Positions 10,771-22,430 of a DNA stretch of 64,000 nt are shown here, piece after piece (position 1 is the stretch's first letter; every line of letters begins with the position of its first letter). The DNA is from Coriaria nepalensis (Eukaryota > Streptophyta > Magnoliopsida > Cucurbitales > Coriariaceae): the NCBI GenBank assembly GCA_027186245.1, contig CP114481.1, forward strand, positions 3,208,501-3,272,500, in the 5' to 3' direction. The position numbers and the translations under genes are program-made. The notes under the pieces are model-generated. The model was not told the DNA's origin. It saw nothing but the letters and a program-made list of their open reading frames with translations, and ran no database searches.

Positions 10771-12870
10771 TCAAGAATAGAGATATAAGATTGGTTCATT
10801 GCATTTCTAAAAATCAAAATTTGACACATTCACCAAGGCTCTCTGCCTAGCTAAAAATTTGACTTTTTCAAGTTAAAGGTTAGAGGCTGTGAGCAAAAAA
10901 AGCATAGAGAGGTATTGAAAGTATTTGTTCTACAAATTGATCAAACCTAGAAAATTGTTGACTTTTGGGTTGTTTTGATATGGCGTTAACTCCTCAACCA
11001 TTAGCTGAAGGTGATCAACTCTGAATTGTGAGCGTTGGAATCACTCAATTTGTAGTTGTGTAGCTCTAAGTTATGGTTAAAGTTGCGGAAGTAGTTTTTG
11101 TACAAGTTGAGATGCTTCAGGTGCAAGAAAATGAAGAAATTCAAATTCTACTCAGTGTTTTGAAGATCCAGCAATTGGATGAAGTCTACATGATCTTAAG
11201 CAACATGTTTTGTAAAGGATTTAAAGAAATCTCGGATCATCAAGATCCGGTGGTTAATGACCATAGTAGGTGAGGAATGCATCCTGTTTTCTACTTTCCT
11301 CTATGCTATTTGTACCTTTAATCTTCAAGGTTTGGTTTGCATTTATTAGCAGTATAGTTGAGTTTGTAATTATATTTTCAAGTATAGTTCATCAATTCTC
11401 ATTCGATTTTGTGCTTGATTTCCAACAATTATGTTGTTTTAATCTAATTATGTGGTTTTAAAGCTGAACTAATTTCATATAATTAAAGAAATCGAAATCA
11501 AAGTGCACACATGTTTGAGGTTATAATTATATTACGAGCATCCAATAATTAACCACTGATACTATTTTATCTTTGGTAAAAAAACAACTAAAAAAAGACA
11601 GAATACTCATTAATCATGCCGATACTTTGTTATCCCTAATCCATATGATCTACATATAATTTTTCTCTCTCACATACAAATACTTAGTATATGAACAATG
11701 ATCGTTAATCGTTAATCATTAATCATTAATTATTAATCAATCATGCATATACTTAGTATATAGTGGATAACATTTACCTAAATCTGTTTAATAATGATAC
11801 AAAATATATATCTCACGAATACTAATTTTGTACAAGAATGATGATAATTGTAACAGACATGTATAAAGTATGTGCAATATGAAAAAATTGAACACGGATT
11901 AATAATCCATTGTAGTGCCTTTTTTATTTTTTATATTTTTGATCTTTTATTTTTTATATTTTTTTAACAAAAATGGTTTATGTAGGTTTATCCACACCTT
12001 CTTCATTATTATCAATAAGAACGAGACTTTGAAGTACATATATATTTTAGTGAATCACTTCAAGTATATATATATATATATGTATGGGGTATATCTATAG
12101 TTATAGTTGTCCACAAGCATTGATGATATATATGCAAGAAAACTCCTTTCTCATTTCTTTAGAAGATTCTTCTTTTCCCGCTAAAAAAAATGGACTATAT
12201 TAGTATTCACAGTCAGCCCCTTAACTTTGTCAAAATTTGGATTTTAGCCTAAAGATATTAAAAGTTTCTAAATAAATCCTTAGCACTTTAGAAAAAGTTT
12301 ATTTTCACACACTTTTATTTTCATATAATAATTCTTACCTCTCCTAAACTTTGGTTTCTAGCTCTACCCCTGCTTATTGTACCGTATATATCTTGTATAT
12401 CTACACAATTCTAGTAACATAGATCTAGTTGCATGTATAACCATGTTAATTTGCAAATCGTTTCTCTTACTTGATACATGGGAACTCAACCTAAATTTCT
12501 CAAAACTTTCTCATAACTTTTTCTGTGGGAGATGCATGATATATTACAATATTATAACCTTTTTTTTTTAAAGTTTTTTGAAAGGTATGTTAATATACAT
12601 AATAACCGTGAAATATTAAAACTTTAAATGTCTGCCAAGAGTGATGAATCTTTATGGCTGCACTTGAATATCCTGCATAGCAAAGCAAGCTAGTGTATAC
12701 TTTATTTGAATCACATTATGGTGTTCATGAAGTTGCAATTATAGAAGGCTCTTGCTAAGGTTAAAATTGTATTGACGAAGCAAATATCAAAGGGAATCAA
12801 ATAGAAAAAGGATCTAATGATGTTAAGTTTAACTTGAAAATTAAATCTTGTCCAGTAAGTCTTAAGCCCT
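10771..12870. other. Intergenic, no supported gene
   Basis: AT-rich. The frames at 11073-11273 and 11270-11461 have no recognisable domain and no splice context. A TTAATCATTAATCATTAAT-type short repeat lies near 11704-11735, and a TA repeat at about 12066-12081. Confidence 0.45.
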
Positions 12871-12873
12871 TTT

Positions 12874-12928
12874 CGATTAGATTGAATTGCGTAAACTTCC
12901 GTTTACGCAACGATTAGATTGAATTACG
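12874..12928. repeat. 10-bp perfect palindrome between two direct repeats
   Basis: TTGCGTAAAC and GTTTACGCAA are perfect reverse complements around TTCC (12887-12910). The 18-bp motif CGATTAGATTGAATTGCG at 12874-12891 is repeated with one change at 12911-12928. The whole is a small symmetric module about 1.2 kb upstream of the subtilase gene. Confidence 0.8.
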
Positions 12929-13153
12929 CAACTAGCTAGCTACTTAAGAAAATTTCTGGTTAAGCAATGATTGATATATACTTATAGATCATATGTATGC
13001 TTTAGTTAGTCATATCACTATTTCTTCATGGAATATCAATCAATGTTAACATTGATATATGACAATGTTCTTTAAAGAGTTTATGATGAATAAGGCATTC
13101 ATGAATAATTAAAACTCTAGACATGGATATGCATTTTCATACGTATATAGCTT

Positions 13154-13275
13154 GTTGATGCAAGTTCACAGGCTATAATGACAATTCATAGCGCGCTTTA
13201 GCACTAACAAACTATATAACTAGATATGTTGATGCAAGTTCAGAGACTATAATGACAATTTGTTAGTGCGAAAGC
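13154..13275. repeat. 33-bp direct repeat pair with an inverted flank
   Basis: A 33-bp unit at 13154-13186 recurs at 13228-13260 with only two or three differences. The second copy is bracketed by a roughly 15-bp inverted pair (TTTAGCACTAACAAA near 13197 and TTTGTTAGTGCGAAAG near 13260). It lies about 0.9 kb upstream of the subtilase start. Function unknown. Confidence 0.8.
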
Positions 13276-14085
13276 CGGCTAAGAAGAGAAGAAAGCTGGT
13301 TTGATCCAAGCTAGCTAGTTATAGTTTATATCTGTATGTACTATTATTATATGGTTAATTAAGCTACTGATATACATGGGGCTAACAAATTATTGAATAT
13401 AATACTATCTTAATCTATTAATCCCTACTTAATTTAAACATTTATATGTAATCTTAATACTATATGTTTTTTACTACCTTTAGTATCAGCCGATCAAGAA
13501 AGGAGAAAAATTGAGTTGTGTGAAAAAATGATGAAAGCCATGTGCATTTCTCTTTCTATCACTGTTCAGGGGTAACAGTAAAACGTACATTATGAAGGAT
13601 CAACCCTGTCTACCTTTGAATGATACTATACCACAAAAAACAGGTACTTGAGGAAGAGAGAGAGAGCAATTTACTGGTACAAAAAAAGAAAATTTGAAAT
13701 GTTAAAATTTTCTTTTTATTCGATAAATGAAAGAGGAGAGAGGGAGCAATTTAATGGTATAAAAATGAAAAATTGAAATGTGATTTTATTTTATTTTCTT
13801 GTAATAATAAATGGAAGAGAGAGAGATCAATTAAGAAAATGAAAAATCGAAATGTGAATTTGTTCTTGTTTTTGTTTTTTTTGTTTCAAATTTTTTTTTT
13901 TTTTTTTGGTTTTTTGGAGAAATAAATGAAAGAATTGGTGGAGGTAGAGTGTCCTCATCTATGTCAACTAGCTAGCTTTGAGGAGAAGCTAGCTATGTTA
14001 GTGTTCCTGCAGCTTTGAAAACAAGTCTTTGAACACACGCACTAACTAGTAACTACAACCCTCCTCTTTAGCGGGCCTTACTACA
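13276..14085. other. Distal 5' flank of the subtilase gene
   Basis: No gene found. It contains several GAGAGAG patches (about 13655-13830) and a T-run near 13890-13907. These are low-complexity stretches often seen in plant promoters; no specific site can be assigned. Confidence 0.4.
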
Positions 14086-14089
14086 ACAC

Positions 14090-14098
14090 TATTTAAAT
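14090..14098 (+). promoter_or_regulatory. Candidate TATA box of the subtilase gene
   Basis: TATTTAAAT lies 61-69 bp upstream of the ATG at 14159, a normal distance for a plant core promoter with a short 5' UTR. This rests on sequence and position only. Confidence 0.45.
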
Positions 14099-14158
14099 CC
14101 CAGCCAATTGACCATATTTTGTACTACCATCTGATCAGATATTCGCTTGATTAGTTAA

Positions 14159-17100
14159 ATGGCTAATTATCTTGATCAGTGCTATCCTCTTTGGTGCATA
14201 CTTTTCTTATTTTCACTTTACATTATTCACTCAACTTCTATACAAACACAAGATGTAAGTAAAGTAGCTACTACCCACTAGCTATAGCTAGCTAATTGTA
14301 TTTTAGTTCCACATACTAGTTAATTAATTTGCTAGGGATCATACAGCCTTCGCATTTCTGTTAATTCTCTTGTATATCTTGTTGTTTCACATGAGCTACA
14401 GGTTTATATAGTTTACTTAGGCCAGAACGGGATTCATCCTGACACGACCGTCGTGTCCAAATATCATGTTGGACTACTCTCTAATGTTTTTGCAAGGTAG
14501 CCAAGATTTCTTTTTCTTGTTGATGATAGCTTGGTAGAGGATCTTTATATATATCCTACATGATACTAATATAATCTTTGTCAAACGTGTTTTCAGTGAA
14601 GTTGATGCAGAGCAAGCCATGCTGTATAGCTACAAGCATAGTTTTTCAGGGTTTTCAGCCAAGCTTAATTCAACTCAGGCTAAGACTTTGAGAAGTAATA
14701 ATAAAACAACATACCTTAAATAAAGATCATTGTTTAGATTCCTAGAAGAAATTAAGATATTCAAATAAGTTAACTCGAGCAATGTGGTTAACTTGCTTCA
14801 GAGATGGAAGGAGTGATATCAGTATTCAAGAGTAAAACACTGCAATTGCATACAACACGAAGCTGGGACTTCTTAGGCCTCACCTTGAACACCACCCAAG
14901 GAATTACTCCTTTGCAGCTTGCCTATGGCGATGACGTTATTGTTGGAGTCTTTGATTCAGGTACTCTCTCACTCTTTCCTAACTCGTACTTACAAGTGAC
15001 AGCCTATATTAAAAATCACTTCAGAAAAAAAAGGCTGATTGTTTTGTTAACTCTACATAGCAGCTTGCATGCATGCATGCATGCATGAATAATATGTCGT
15101 ATATGCAACTCAGGTGTGTGGCCAGAATCCGAAAGTTTCCAGGAAGAAGCCTGCAAAACTAAACCGATTCCATCCCATTGGAAGGGCAAATGCGTCAAAG
15201 GCGAGAGATTCGATCCCTCAACGGCTTGCAATCGTAAGCTAATTGGAGCTCGCTATTATCTCAAAGGATTCGAATTTGATCATGGCCCACTTAACCAGAG
15301 TGGAAACCCGGAGTTTGCTTCGGCCAGAGACTTCCTCGGTCACGGAACCCACACCGCCTCAACTGCTGCTGGGTCTATCGTTCAAAATGCCGGTTTCGGC
15401 GTAACTAATAGGCTAGGTCAAGGCACTGCTCGAGGTGGGGCGCCAAGGGCTAGGTTAGCAGTGTACAAGATATGTTGGGGCAAAAAGTATCAAGCGAAGT
15501 GCTCTGAAGCTGATATTATGGCGGCTTTTGACGATGCTCTTCATGACGGTGTTCATGTTATATCTGCATCATTTGGTTTGCTTCCACCTCTGGCTCCTTT
15601 CTTTGAATCGCAAGCTGACATCGGTGCGTTTCATGCGATGCAATTGGGTGTTACTGTGGTCTTCTCTGCAGGGAATGACGGCCCTGATCCCTCTCTCGTT
15701 CAAAATGTTTCGCCGTGGAGTATATCCGTCGCTGCTTCTACTGTGGATCGGACGTTTCCGACAAAGATACTAGTAAACAACAGTGCCTCTTTCATGGTAC
15801 GTACGTAATTGGCTAATTGCTGATATATTATTAAAAAAGGAATATTTAATCATTCTTAGTTTACTGATAACCTAGCCTTACAAAAGTTAATGCAAAAGTC
15901 ATATAGAGATATAATATATTCTACATAAGATAATTATATCTGGTTAAAGTGATTTTTTTTTTCCTCCAATTTAAGTCCATAATTACAATGAAAATATATT
16001 ATTCTGAATGTTAAATAACAACCTTCGCCTAGTGAATCCAACGAATGTGTGTCAAGTAGATTTGGGAAGGTTTTGATTTGAAAAAATGCCAAGAATATAT
16101 AGGGCGCTTTATTATTGTAATAATTGGATCTTTCGATAAATTATTTATGGATTAATTCCACTTAAATATTTTTCATAATATTAACAAACATGTTAAATCT
16201 CATACGCATCTTATACGATACAATTAGTATGCAATCAGTGCAAATATTAATGCTTTATAAGTTTACAGTACTGTTAATCATCATCATCATCATCATGTGA
16301 ATGTGAATTTATCTTTCTGTGAAGGGAGAAAGCTTAATTACCAGAGAGATTAAAGGAAAATTGGCAGACCCATTAAATTATTTTTTTGATGGGTGAGATC
16401 TCTCTCTCTCTCTCTCAAACACAAACATGAAACTTCACTAAAGAATATCATGATTTGTCGATTCACATGCAGAATTTGCCAGCGAGGTAACATTATTCCC
16501 GGGAGGAATGCTTCAGGAAAAATAGTACTATGCTTTTCAACCATAGGACCCGTACCATTAATCACAGATGCACAAGCAGCAGTCATACAGATCAACGGAT
16601 CGGGTTTAATCTACGCAGAGCCAATGACGAGGCAGCTTGCCGAAATTGATTTCATCCCCACCGTCCTTATAGACATTGCTCAAGCCACCATCATCAAGGA
16701 CTATCTGGCCGGCTTTCCCACTCTCCCTCCAGTGCAAATCAAGCCAGCCAAAACCCAAATCGGAAAAGGCCAAGCTCCCACTGTCGCATACTTCTCCTCC
16801 AGAGGGCCAAGCACTCTTTCCCCCGACTTTCTCAAGCCAGACATTACAGCCCCTGGAGTGAATATTCTTGCAGCATGGCCCACTGAAACTCCTCCAACCG
16901 TCATGCCCACAACAACCGCTACTGTCCAAACTCACGTGAAATGGAACATTCAATCCGGAACGTCGATGTCTTGCCCACACGTTTCGGGAACCGTTGCTTT
17001 GATCAAATCCGTTCATCCAAACTGGTCCCCTGCAGCCATTCGATCGGCTCTTATCACAACGGCTGAGACGCAAGACACGAGCCTCGACCACATTCTGGCG

Positions 17101-17676
17101 GGAGGGTCGATGAAATCATCCGACCCGTTTGATATCGGTGCGGGCCATCTTAACCCGGTGAAAGCAATCGATCCTGGTCTAGTTTACGACATGAAAACTG
17201 CTGATTATGTTCTATTCCTTTGCAATATCGGGTACACACAGGATCAAATTAAGATGCTTGTTCTTGCTTCGCGTGGATCAGTTGATACAACATGTCATCT
17301 AAAAGGATTAGAATTCAATGCTAATGCAAACATCAATTATCCTTCTATAACTATTCCCAATCTTCAGTCGAGTTTGACAATTAGAAGAAGTGTTCGTAAC
17401 GTGGGCGAGAGGAGGTACGCTGCGTATTTTGTTAGTGTTACAAAACCGGATGGCGTGGATGTGGAGGTATGGCCACGTGTCTTGATTTTTTCGCACTTTA
17501 AACCAGAGAACTCCTATTATGTGACTTTTAAGGCAGTCAAGATATCTCAAGGAAGATATGATTTTGGGGAGATTGTTTGGTGCGATGGTTCGCACAAGGT
17601 TCGTAGTCCTTTGGTTGTACGTGTGAACAATACTGAGAATTATGGTCATGACTACGTTGATGCCAAGTTGTTTTAA
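14159..17676 (+). CDS. Subtilisin-like protease, SBT3.18 type
   Basis: Seven exons: 14159-14254, 14402-14496, 14597-14694, 14802-14960, 15114-15796, 16325-16392 and 16473-17676. Phases agree throughout and the product is 800 aa. Residues 1-28 form a signal peptide with a hydrophobic core (LWCILFLFSLYIIH). Residues 33-115 match the inhibitor I9 prodomain (VYIVYLGQNG, MLYSYKHSFSGFSAKL). The S8 domain has all catalytic residues: Asp148 in VFDSG, His226 in GHGTHTAST, oxyanion Asn337 in SAGNDGPDP and Ser564 in SGTSMSCPHVSG. A PA-type insert lies between the Asn and Ser, and a fibronectin-III-like tail ends the protein. The family cleaves proteins in the cell wall or apoplast; substrates here are unknown. 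The motifs and the unusually short 68-bp exon 6 (GESLITREIKGKLADPLNYF) look most like Arabidopsis SBT3.18, judged from memory. The enzyme appears intact and active. Confidence 0.93.
15066..15087. repeat. GCAT tetranucleotide repeat in a subtilase intron
   Basis: About five tandem GCAT units lie in intron 4, about 30 bp before the acceptor at 15113. The sequence also reads as overlapping RY-type CATGCA motifs, but its intronic position argues for a plain microsatellite. Confidence 0.85.
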
Positions 17677-17767
17677 GTAATACGCATTTACTGTGTCTGG
17701 AGTACTCAGAGATTTGGAGTAGCTCCTAAATTGGGTTATTACTTAAGATTATAGCATATTTTTATGT

Positions 17768-17773
17768 AATAAA
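17768..17773 (+). terminator. Candidate polyadenylation signal of the subtilase gene
   Basis: AATAAA occurs 92 bp after the stop codon, in an AT-rich context with a second overlapping AATAAAAG. It is the nearest canonical signal to the gene end. Confidence 0.5.
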
Positions 17774-17799
17774 TAAAAGTTTACTTTTTAATAACGTGG

Positions 17800-19560
17800 G
17801 GCTATAATATTTGTCATGTGACATTCTCTAAGTATATGTAACGTGACATTTTTATTAATTAGAGGTACTTATAAAATAAAACTTATGATAAATGATATTT
17901 TAAATACATTATAAATTACCCTTAAATTTAACTAAATTAATTATATTTACAAATATTCATTTAAACTTTAATTATTTTTATTTCTAGCCTCAACCACTGG
18001 CTAAGTGGAATTAAAAGTCATAAATATAGATTGAACGTTATTCAATAATATTTCAAAAAAAAAAGGATAAATATAATATAATATAATATAGATTAAAGTA
18101 TTTAAACAAATTATTTAATTATTGTTTGGTTAATGATTAAAATTGTATACGTGTCTTCGATCAATACACTACAACTAAACTGCATATTGTCACTAGACCT
18201 TTTCAATAACTCTGAACAAATTACAACAAAATTTTGGCCTGGTCATTGAGGGCATTGAAAAATATGAAAGTCTAGCTGGCTAATTTTACATAATTAAGTT
18301 AAACTTTGTATTATATTTTAATGGTTTGATAAGGCTGGTCACTGAAAATAGCTGAACATTAGTCTTTTAATGAGCGGCAAAGGAAAAATGTGACATGGCT
18401 GCTGAGTAAGATAAAGTAAGAATAGAAAAACCATTCCCGGCTCCCGCTAAAGTGTTGCCTAATTTTTGGCTAAAAAATCAAACACCCTCCAACATTTTGA
18501 CCCTCTCTTACTCGGCCATCTCTCTCTCTCAGTGAAACCTATAATATTCTGGCCACAACCAACGCTTCTAAAAAGAGAAGAAGCAGAGGAGGTGGTGATG
18601 GTGACCATTCTCCCTCTGATCAGCCGACGACGGTCTCTGCAAACAGTGCCTCGTATTTGACCCACCACTAACACCATTACTACTCGCCACCATCATCATG
18701 ACCACCACCATCACCATGACTAATCACGATAGATTTATGTGAAGAGGACCTTGAAAGTATAATGTGCATCAAGTCATTTGAGTATAACTTAATAAGATCA
18801 AATATTTTTGAAATCAATTTTAATTAGTATGACTTATTAATGTAATTGGATGCATAGAATTGAATTAAACATATTATAATCTATATGGAAGTTAGAAATA
18901 GCAAGTTGCATGTATGGATAATTGCATGACATATTATAATTTTTGTGCAAATTAGTAATATATATAAAAAGTCTCTATTACTTCATTGTCTAATTGCATA
19001 AGCAATCATATAATTTGTAAGAATAGTAGAGTAATGTTTAACAGTCAAACTAAGCTTTAGATCTATCTATAACCACGAAAAAATGGAATGATCAATATGG
19101 TACAATAATAGTCATATATAATTCTTGTAGAGATTCATCATACTTATTATATTGGTGACTTATATGCTTTACTAGAAGCCAATATTGGTAAGATGGTTTG
19201 AGTTAATTGATCATAGATGATGACCATATTAACTATTTTGATTAAAAGTATTTTTAAGGTTTAAATGGTCCATTCATTTTTTTGGATAAAATCCACAAGT
19301 TGATGTGAGACTATGTAGAGCCTATCCGGTCATATATATAAATAATGATTGGATTTAAGTTGAATTCTAAATGAGAGGAATTTAACTTATTTTTAACGAA
19401 CTTGATTTAAAGAGTTGAATTATTAACTAGTTTAATTTGCTAAGATTAAGTTACACATATACTACTACAATATCCAAAATCTGATTTATATTTAATTTGA
19501 AAGTAAATAATTAATTAAAAATATTAAATAGACAAGATAAATATATTAAATAGAGATTTA
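17800..19560. other. Intergenic, no supported gene
   Basis: AT-rich. It has a small (ATATA)n patch near 18070-18090 and a CAC/CAT-rich stretch at about 18660-18720. The overlapping short frames at 18459-18677 on both strands have no domain and look fortuitous. Confidence 0.45.
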
Positions 19561-19599
19561 GTTAATTTAAAGTCAAAATAATATTTTTTTTGGTCAAAC

Positions 19600-20370
19600 A
19601 GCAAGTTTGGTTGGTCATTAAAGCATTAATGAGTCTCATCGGGCTAAAGTGGAAAAGACCCAAATTAATGTCTAATTTTATGTGGAAATGACCCAAATTA
19701 AAGTCTGAATTTTACTAGGTAAAATTGGACATTAATTTTGAATAATAAAATTTATATTAATTTCTGGAAATTAAGAATTAAAACAGACTTAGGAAATCTG
19801 AGTATAGCTAAGAGAGAACGAGACCCCAGAGGCCTAAGAGAGTGTATGTTTCTAATATATACGGACGCACCTCCCTAGGGTTACACATAACAAGCCTTGC
19901 CGCCCACGTAAAGAAGGGAGAGAAGAGAGAGTTTCTCTTAAATTTTAACAAACTTCATCTTTTTTTCATCTCCAAGATTCCATCTCAAAGTGTTGAGATT
20001 AAAAACCAAGAAAAAATTTGAAGAATCGTTCGGTTTTTAGAGGAGTTTCTCTTAAATTTTAACAAACTTCATCTTTTTTTCATCTCCAAGATTCCATCTC
20101 AAAGTGTTGAGATTAAAAACCAAGAAAAAATTTGAAGAATCGTTCGGTTTTTAGAGGAGAGGATTACTCATTATAAATCTCCCTCCCTTCTCTCTATTAT
20201 ATTCCTAGTCAGTGGACTAAATGAGGAATGAAAAAAATGAAAATTTGAATGTTTACGAAACATAGCATACATCTTGTGATCTTGAGGTAGTCACTTGAAT
20301 CGAATACCCAAAACTCATATTTAAAAATATGGAATTCCGCTTTGAGTAAACGAAGATTCATTGACTTATA
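19600..20370 (+). mobile_element. Putative 5' LTR of a decayed Ty1/copia element
   Basis: The right border is set by the primer-binding site that starts at 20372. Within it lie a TATA-like CTAATATATA (about 19852) and a transcribed-leader-like pyrimidine-rich stretch. A perfect tandem duplication (separate entry) falls inside. The left border is not visible, and no matching 3' LTR was found downstream. Confidence 0.5.
19929..20158. repeat. Perfect 114-bp tandem duplication
   Basis: The sequence at about 19929-20044 is repeated base for base at about 20043-20158. For example, GTTTCTCTTAAATTTTAAC begins at 19931 and again at 20045, and both copies end in CGTTCGGTTTTTAGAGGAG. No difference was seen between the copies, while the surrounding element is badly decayed. 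The duplication is therefore recent, or an assembly artefact. Confidence 0.95.
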
Positions 20371-20371
20371 G

Positions 20372-20383
20372 TGGTATAAGAGC
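20372..20383 (+). mobile_element. Primer-binding site of the copia element
   Basis: TGGTATAAGAGC matches the usual plant copia primer-binding site TGGTATCAGAGC (complementary to the initiator methionine tRNA) at 11 of 12 positions. It stands directly after the putative LTR. Confidence 0.7.
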
Positions 20384-22430
20384 CTTGGGTTATATACTGA
20401 TTTTTTTTCTTCTTGAATTCGATTAATTTTTCATGCCCATTTTATGCTATTTTTGGTGTTTTTCCATGGTTTTTTTCCATTGAAAAGCTGCAAGAAATTT
20501 TATGTTAATGAACCAAAAAGTGACCCGGAGATTTGGTCTCAGTATCATAACCAAAGAGAAAAAGAAAAACTTGGTGCTCGATTTAGTGCGAGGCCACAGC
20601 TTCGCCACCGCTGCCGCTGCAGCCTTGCGGCACGTGTGTGGCAGTCGCTGCCACAAGCAAGTAGAAGCAACGTGGCGGCTGCCCCATTGTGGTGGGTCCT
20701 CGTAGCTCGAAAATGGTTATGTGTGGTTTCCCACTTGATTCAGATGGGCTGGAATCGACCTCAATGTATTTGATATATTGATTTGGGCTTAAATTGGACC
20801 GTTTGTTTTGTGGGACAATTAAATTCTTGAAATCCTAATAGCTTGGAAACTTTAAATAATGAAATTTAAATATTTTCTATTGATTGCAAGATTTTTTAAA
20901 TAAACTAAGAGAAATTACATTAAATTTTATTGACATGAAAATTTAAATGTTACAAAAGTTGTAAAAAGTGTTAAATTTTACGGCAATTAATATTGGATCC
21001 AATTCAAGGATACTTAATTTAACTTGAAAATTTGAGTGCTAAAAAATATTTGTAAAGTGTTAAATTTTCATAACAATTGAAATACTTTAAAATGTTTGAA
21101 TTGAATACCAATTTATGGAATACGAGAATTTCAATTGGAAGAAAGAGTTCTTCAAATTGAAAGTTCTTATAAATTGAATTCTCTTGAATTAGAAAGAAAG
21201 TTCTTATAAATTGAACTCTCTTGATTTAGAAAGAGTTCTAAATTGAGAGGGAATTTTTCCAACAACTAAACATCTTCTTGTTTTGAAAGAGTTCCAAACA
21301 TGAACAAGTTATTAAATTTGTAGGTATCCTTAAAGTGTTAAGGCATACTTAAATTGATTGTTACACTAACTTGAAATTTGAAGATATCGATATCCTTAAA
21401 GAGTTAATGCAATATCTAATTGAATTGTTAGACAAGCTTTATCAATATTCAATGGACATGATTTATTTATTTAAATAGCAAATCATATAAGTTAGACATA
21501 AAATTGTTTAGATAAACAGTTGATGAGCATAATGAGACATTGAAAATTAATGATGGATTGAATACATATTTGATTGAATTATTTGATTTTGAACATATAT
21601 AATGATATGATGCACATATAAATATTTCAATATATATTCTCATGAAAGTCATAAAGGTTATGCCTGCATAGAGATATACTTCTGGGACTAGAGAATAATA
21701 AAATTTCTTTTTAATAATAATAAGCATGTAAGCTATATATTCTCATTATATTAAAAGTCATAAAGATTATGCATGCATAAAGATATACTGATGAGACTAA
21801 AGAATAATAAAATCACTTATTGATAACAATAAAATTGTAAGCTATGTAATAATTTATTACATAGTATCTTCCAAAACGTTTTAATGAATTCAAGATTAAT
21901 CAATTATCTAATTAGCTATGGGCACATAGGGGTTAATTGTTAATTAATTTATGAGTTCATTTTTCAATTAAATATATAAGATGTATGTGATCGAAATATT
22001 CCAACTATTTCGGCTAACACATAGGGAATATTAATTCGACTCGTTGTTATATCACTCGAATATTTTAGGCTAAGCTTAACTAGGAGATATAGTTAGTTAT
22101 AGACACGTAGGACTATGGTCTCCTAGAGGTGAAATAAAGGAGTTGCAAGTGATGTAGTTGCGAAAGGTAATTTGCTACCTTGTATGTTTATTATGGTTGG
22201 CTAAGGATACATGGGACCATAATACTTGATATGAGGATTATTTTCCCACTAGGAAAATGAGCTTTTTCTGGTCCAATTGAAATGATAAAAGTGGATTGTA
22301 ATAAAATAGTGGGAGCATAGCTAAGATTAAATAGTCTCTTAAATTTAGTTGTTGATAGACTTTACTAAGTTACTTTGTTAAGTTTTTATTTATTCTCATT
22401 GAAACGGACATAATGAATAGTTTATTGTGT
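20384..22430 (+). mobile_element. Leader and inserted sequence of the copia element
   Basis: About 2 kb separate the primer-binding site from the first gag similarity, longer than a normal leader. A frame at 20444-20773 is open but has no known domain. Imperfect tandem repeats occur at 21155-21245 and 21633-21850. An unrecognised insertion is likely. Confidence 0.4.
21633..21850. repeat. Imperfect tandem duplication, unit about 105-115 bp
   Basis: The first copy runs from TATATTCTCAT at 21633 to about 21735. The second runs from 21736 to about 21850, with shared blocks AGTCATAAAG, TATGC.TGCATA.AGATATAC, GAATAATAAAAT and GTAAGCTAT in the same order. The divergence suggests it is older than the 114-bp duplication in the LTR. 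Confidence 0.75.

Noticed and set aside
11073..11461. Two short plus-strand frames
   Set aside because: No recognisable family and no intron signals; ordinary for AT-rich DNA of this length.
16606..17649. Long minus-strand frames inside the subtilase
   Set aside because: Antisense shadows of exon 7.
18459..18677. Overlapping short frames on both strands
   Set aside because: No domain, no start context or splice partners; mutual shadows.
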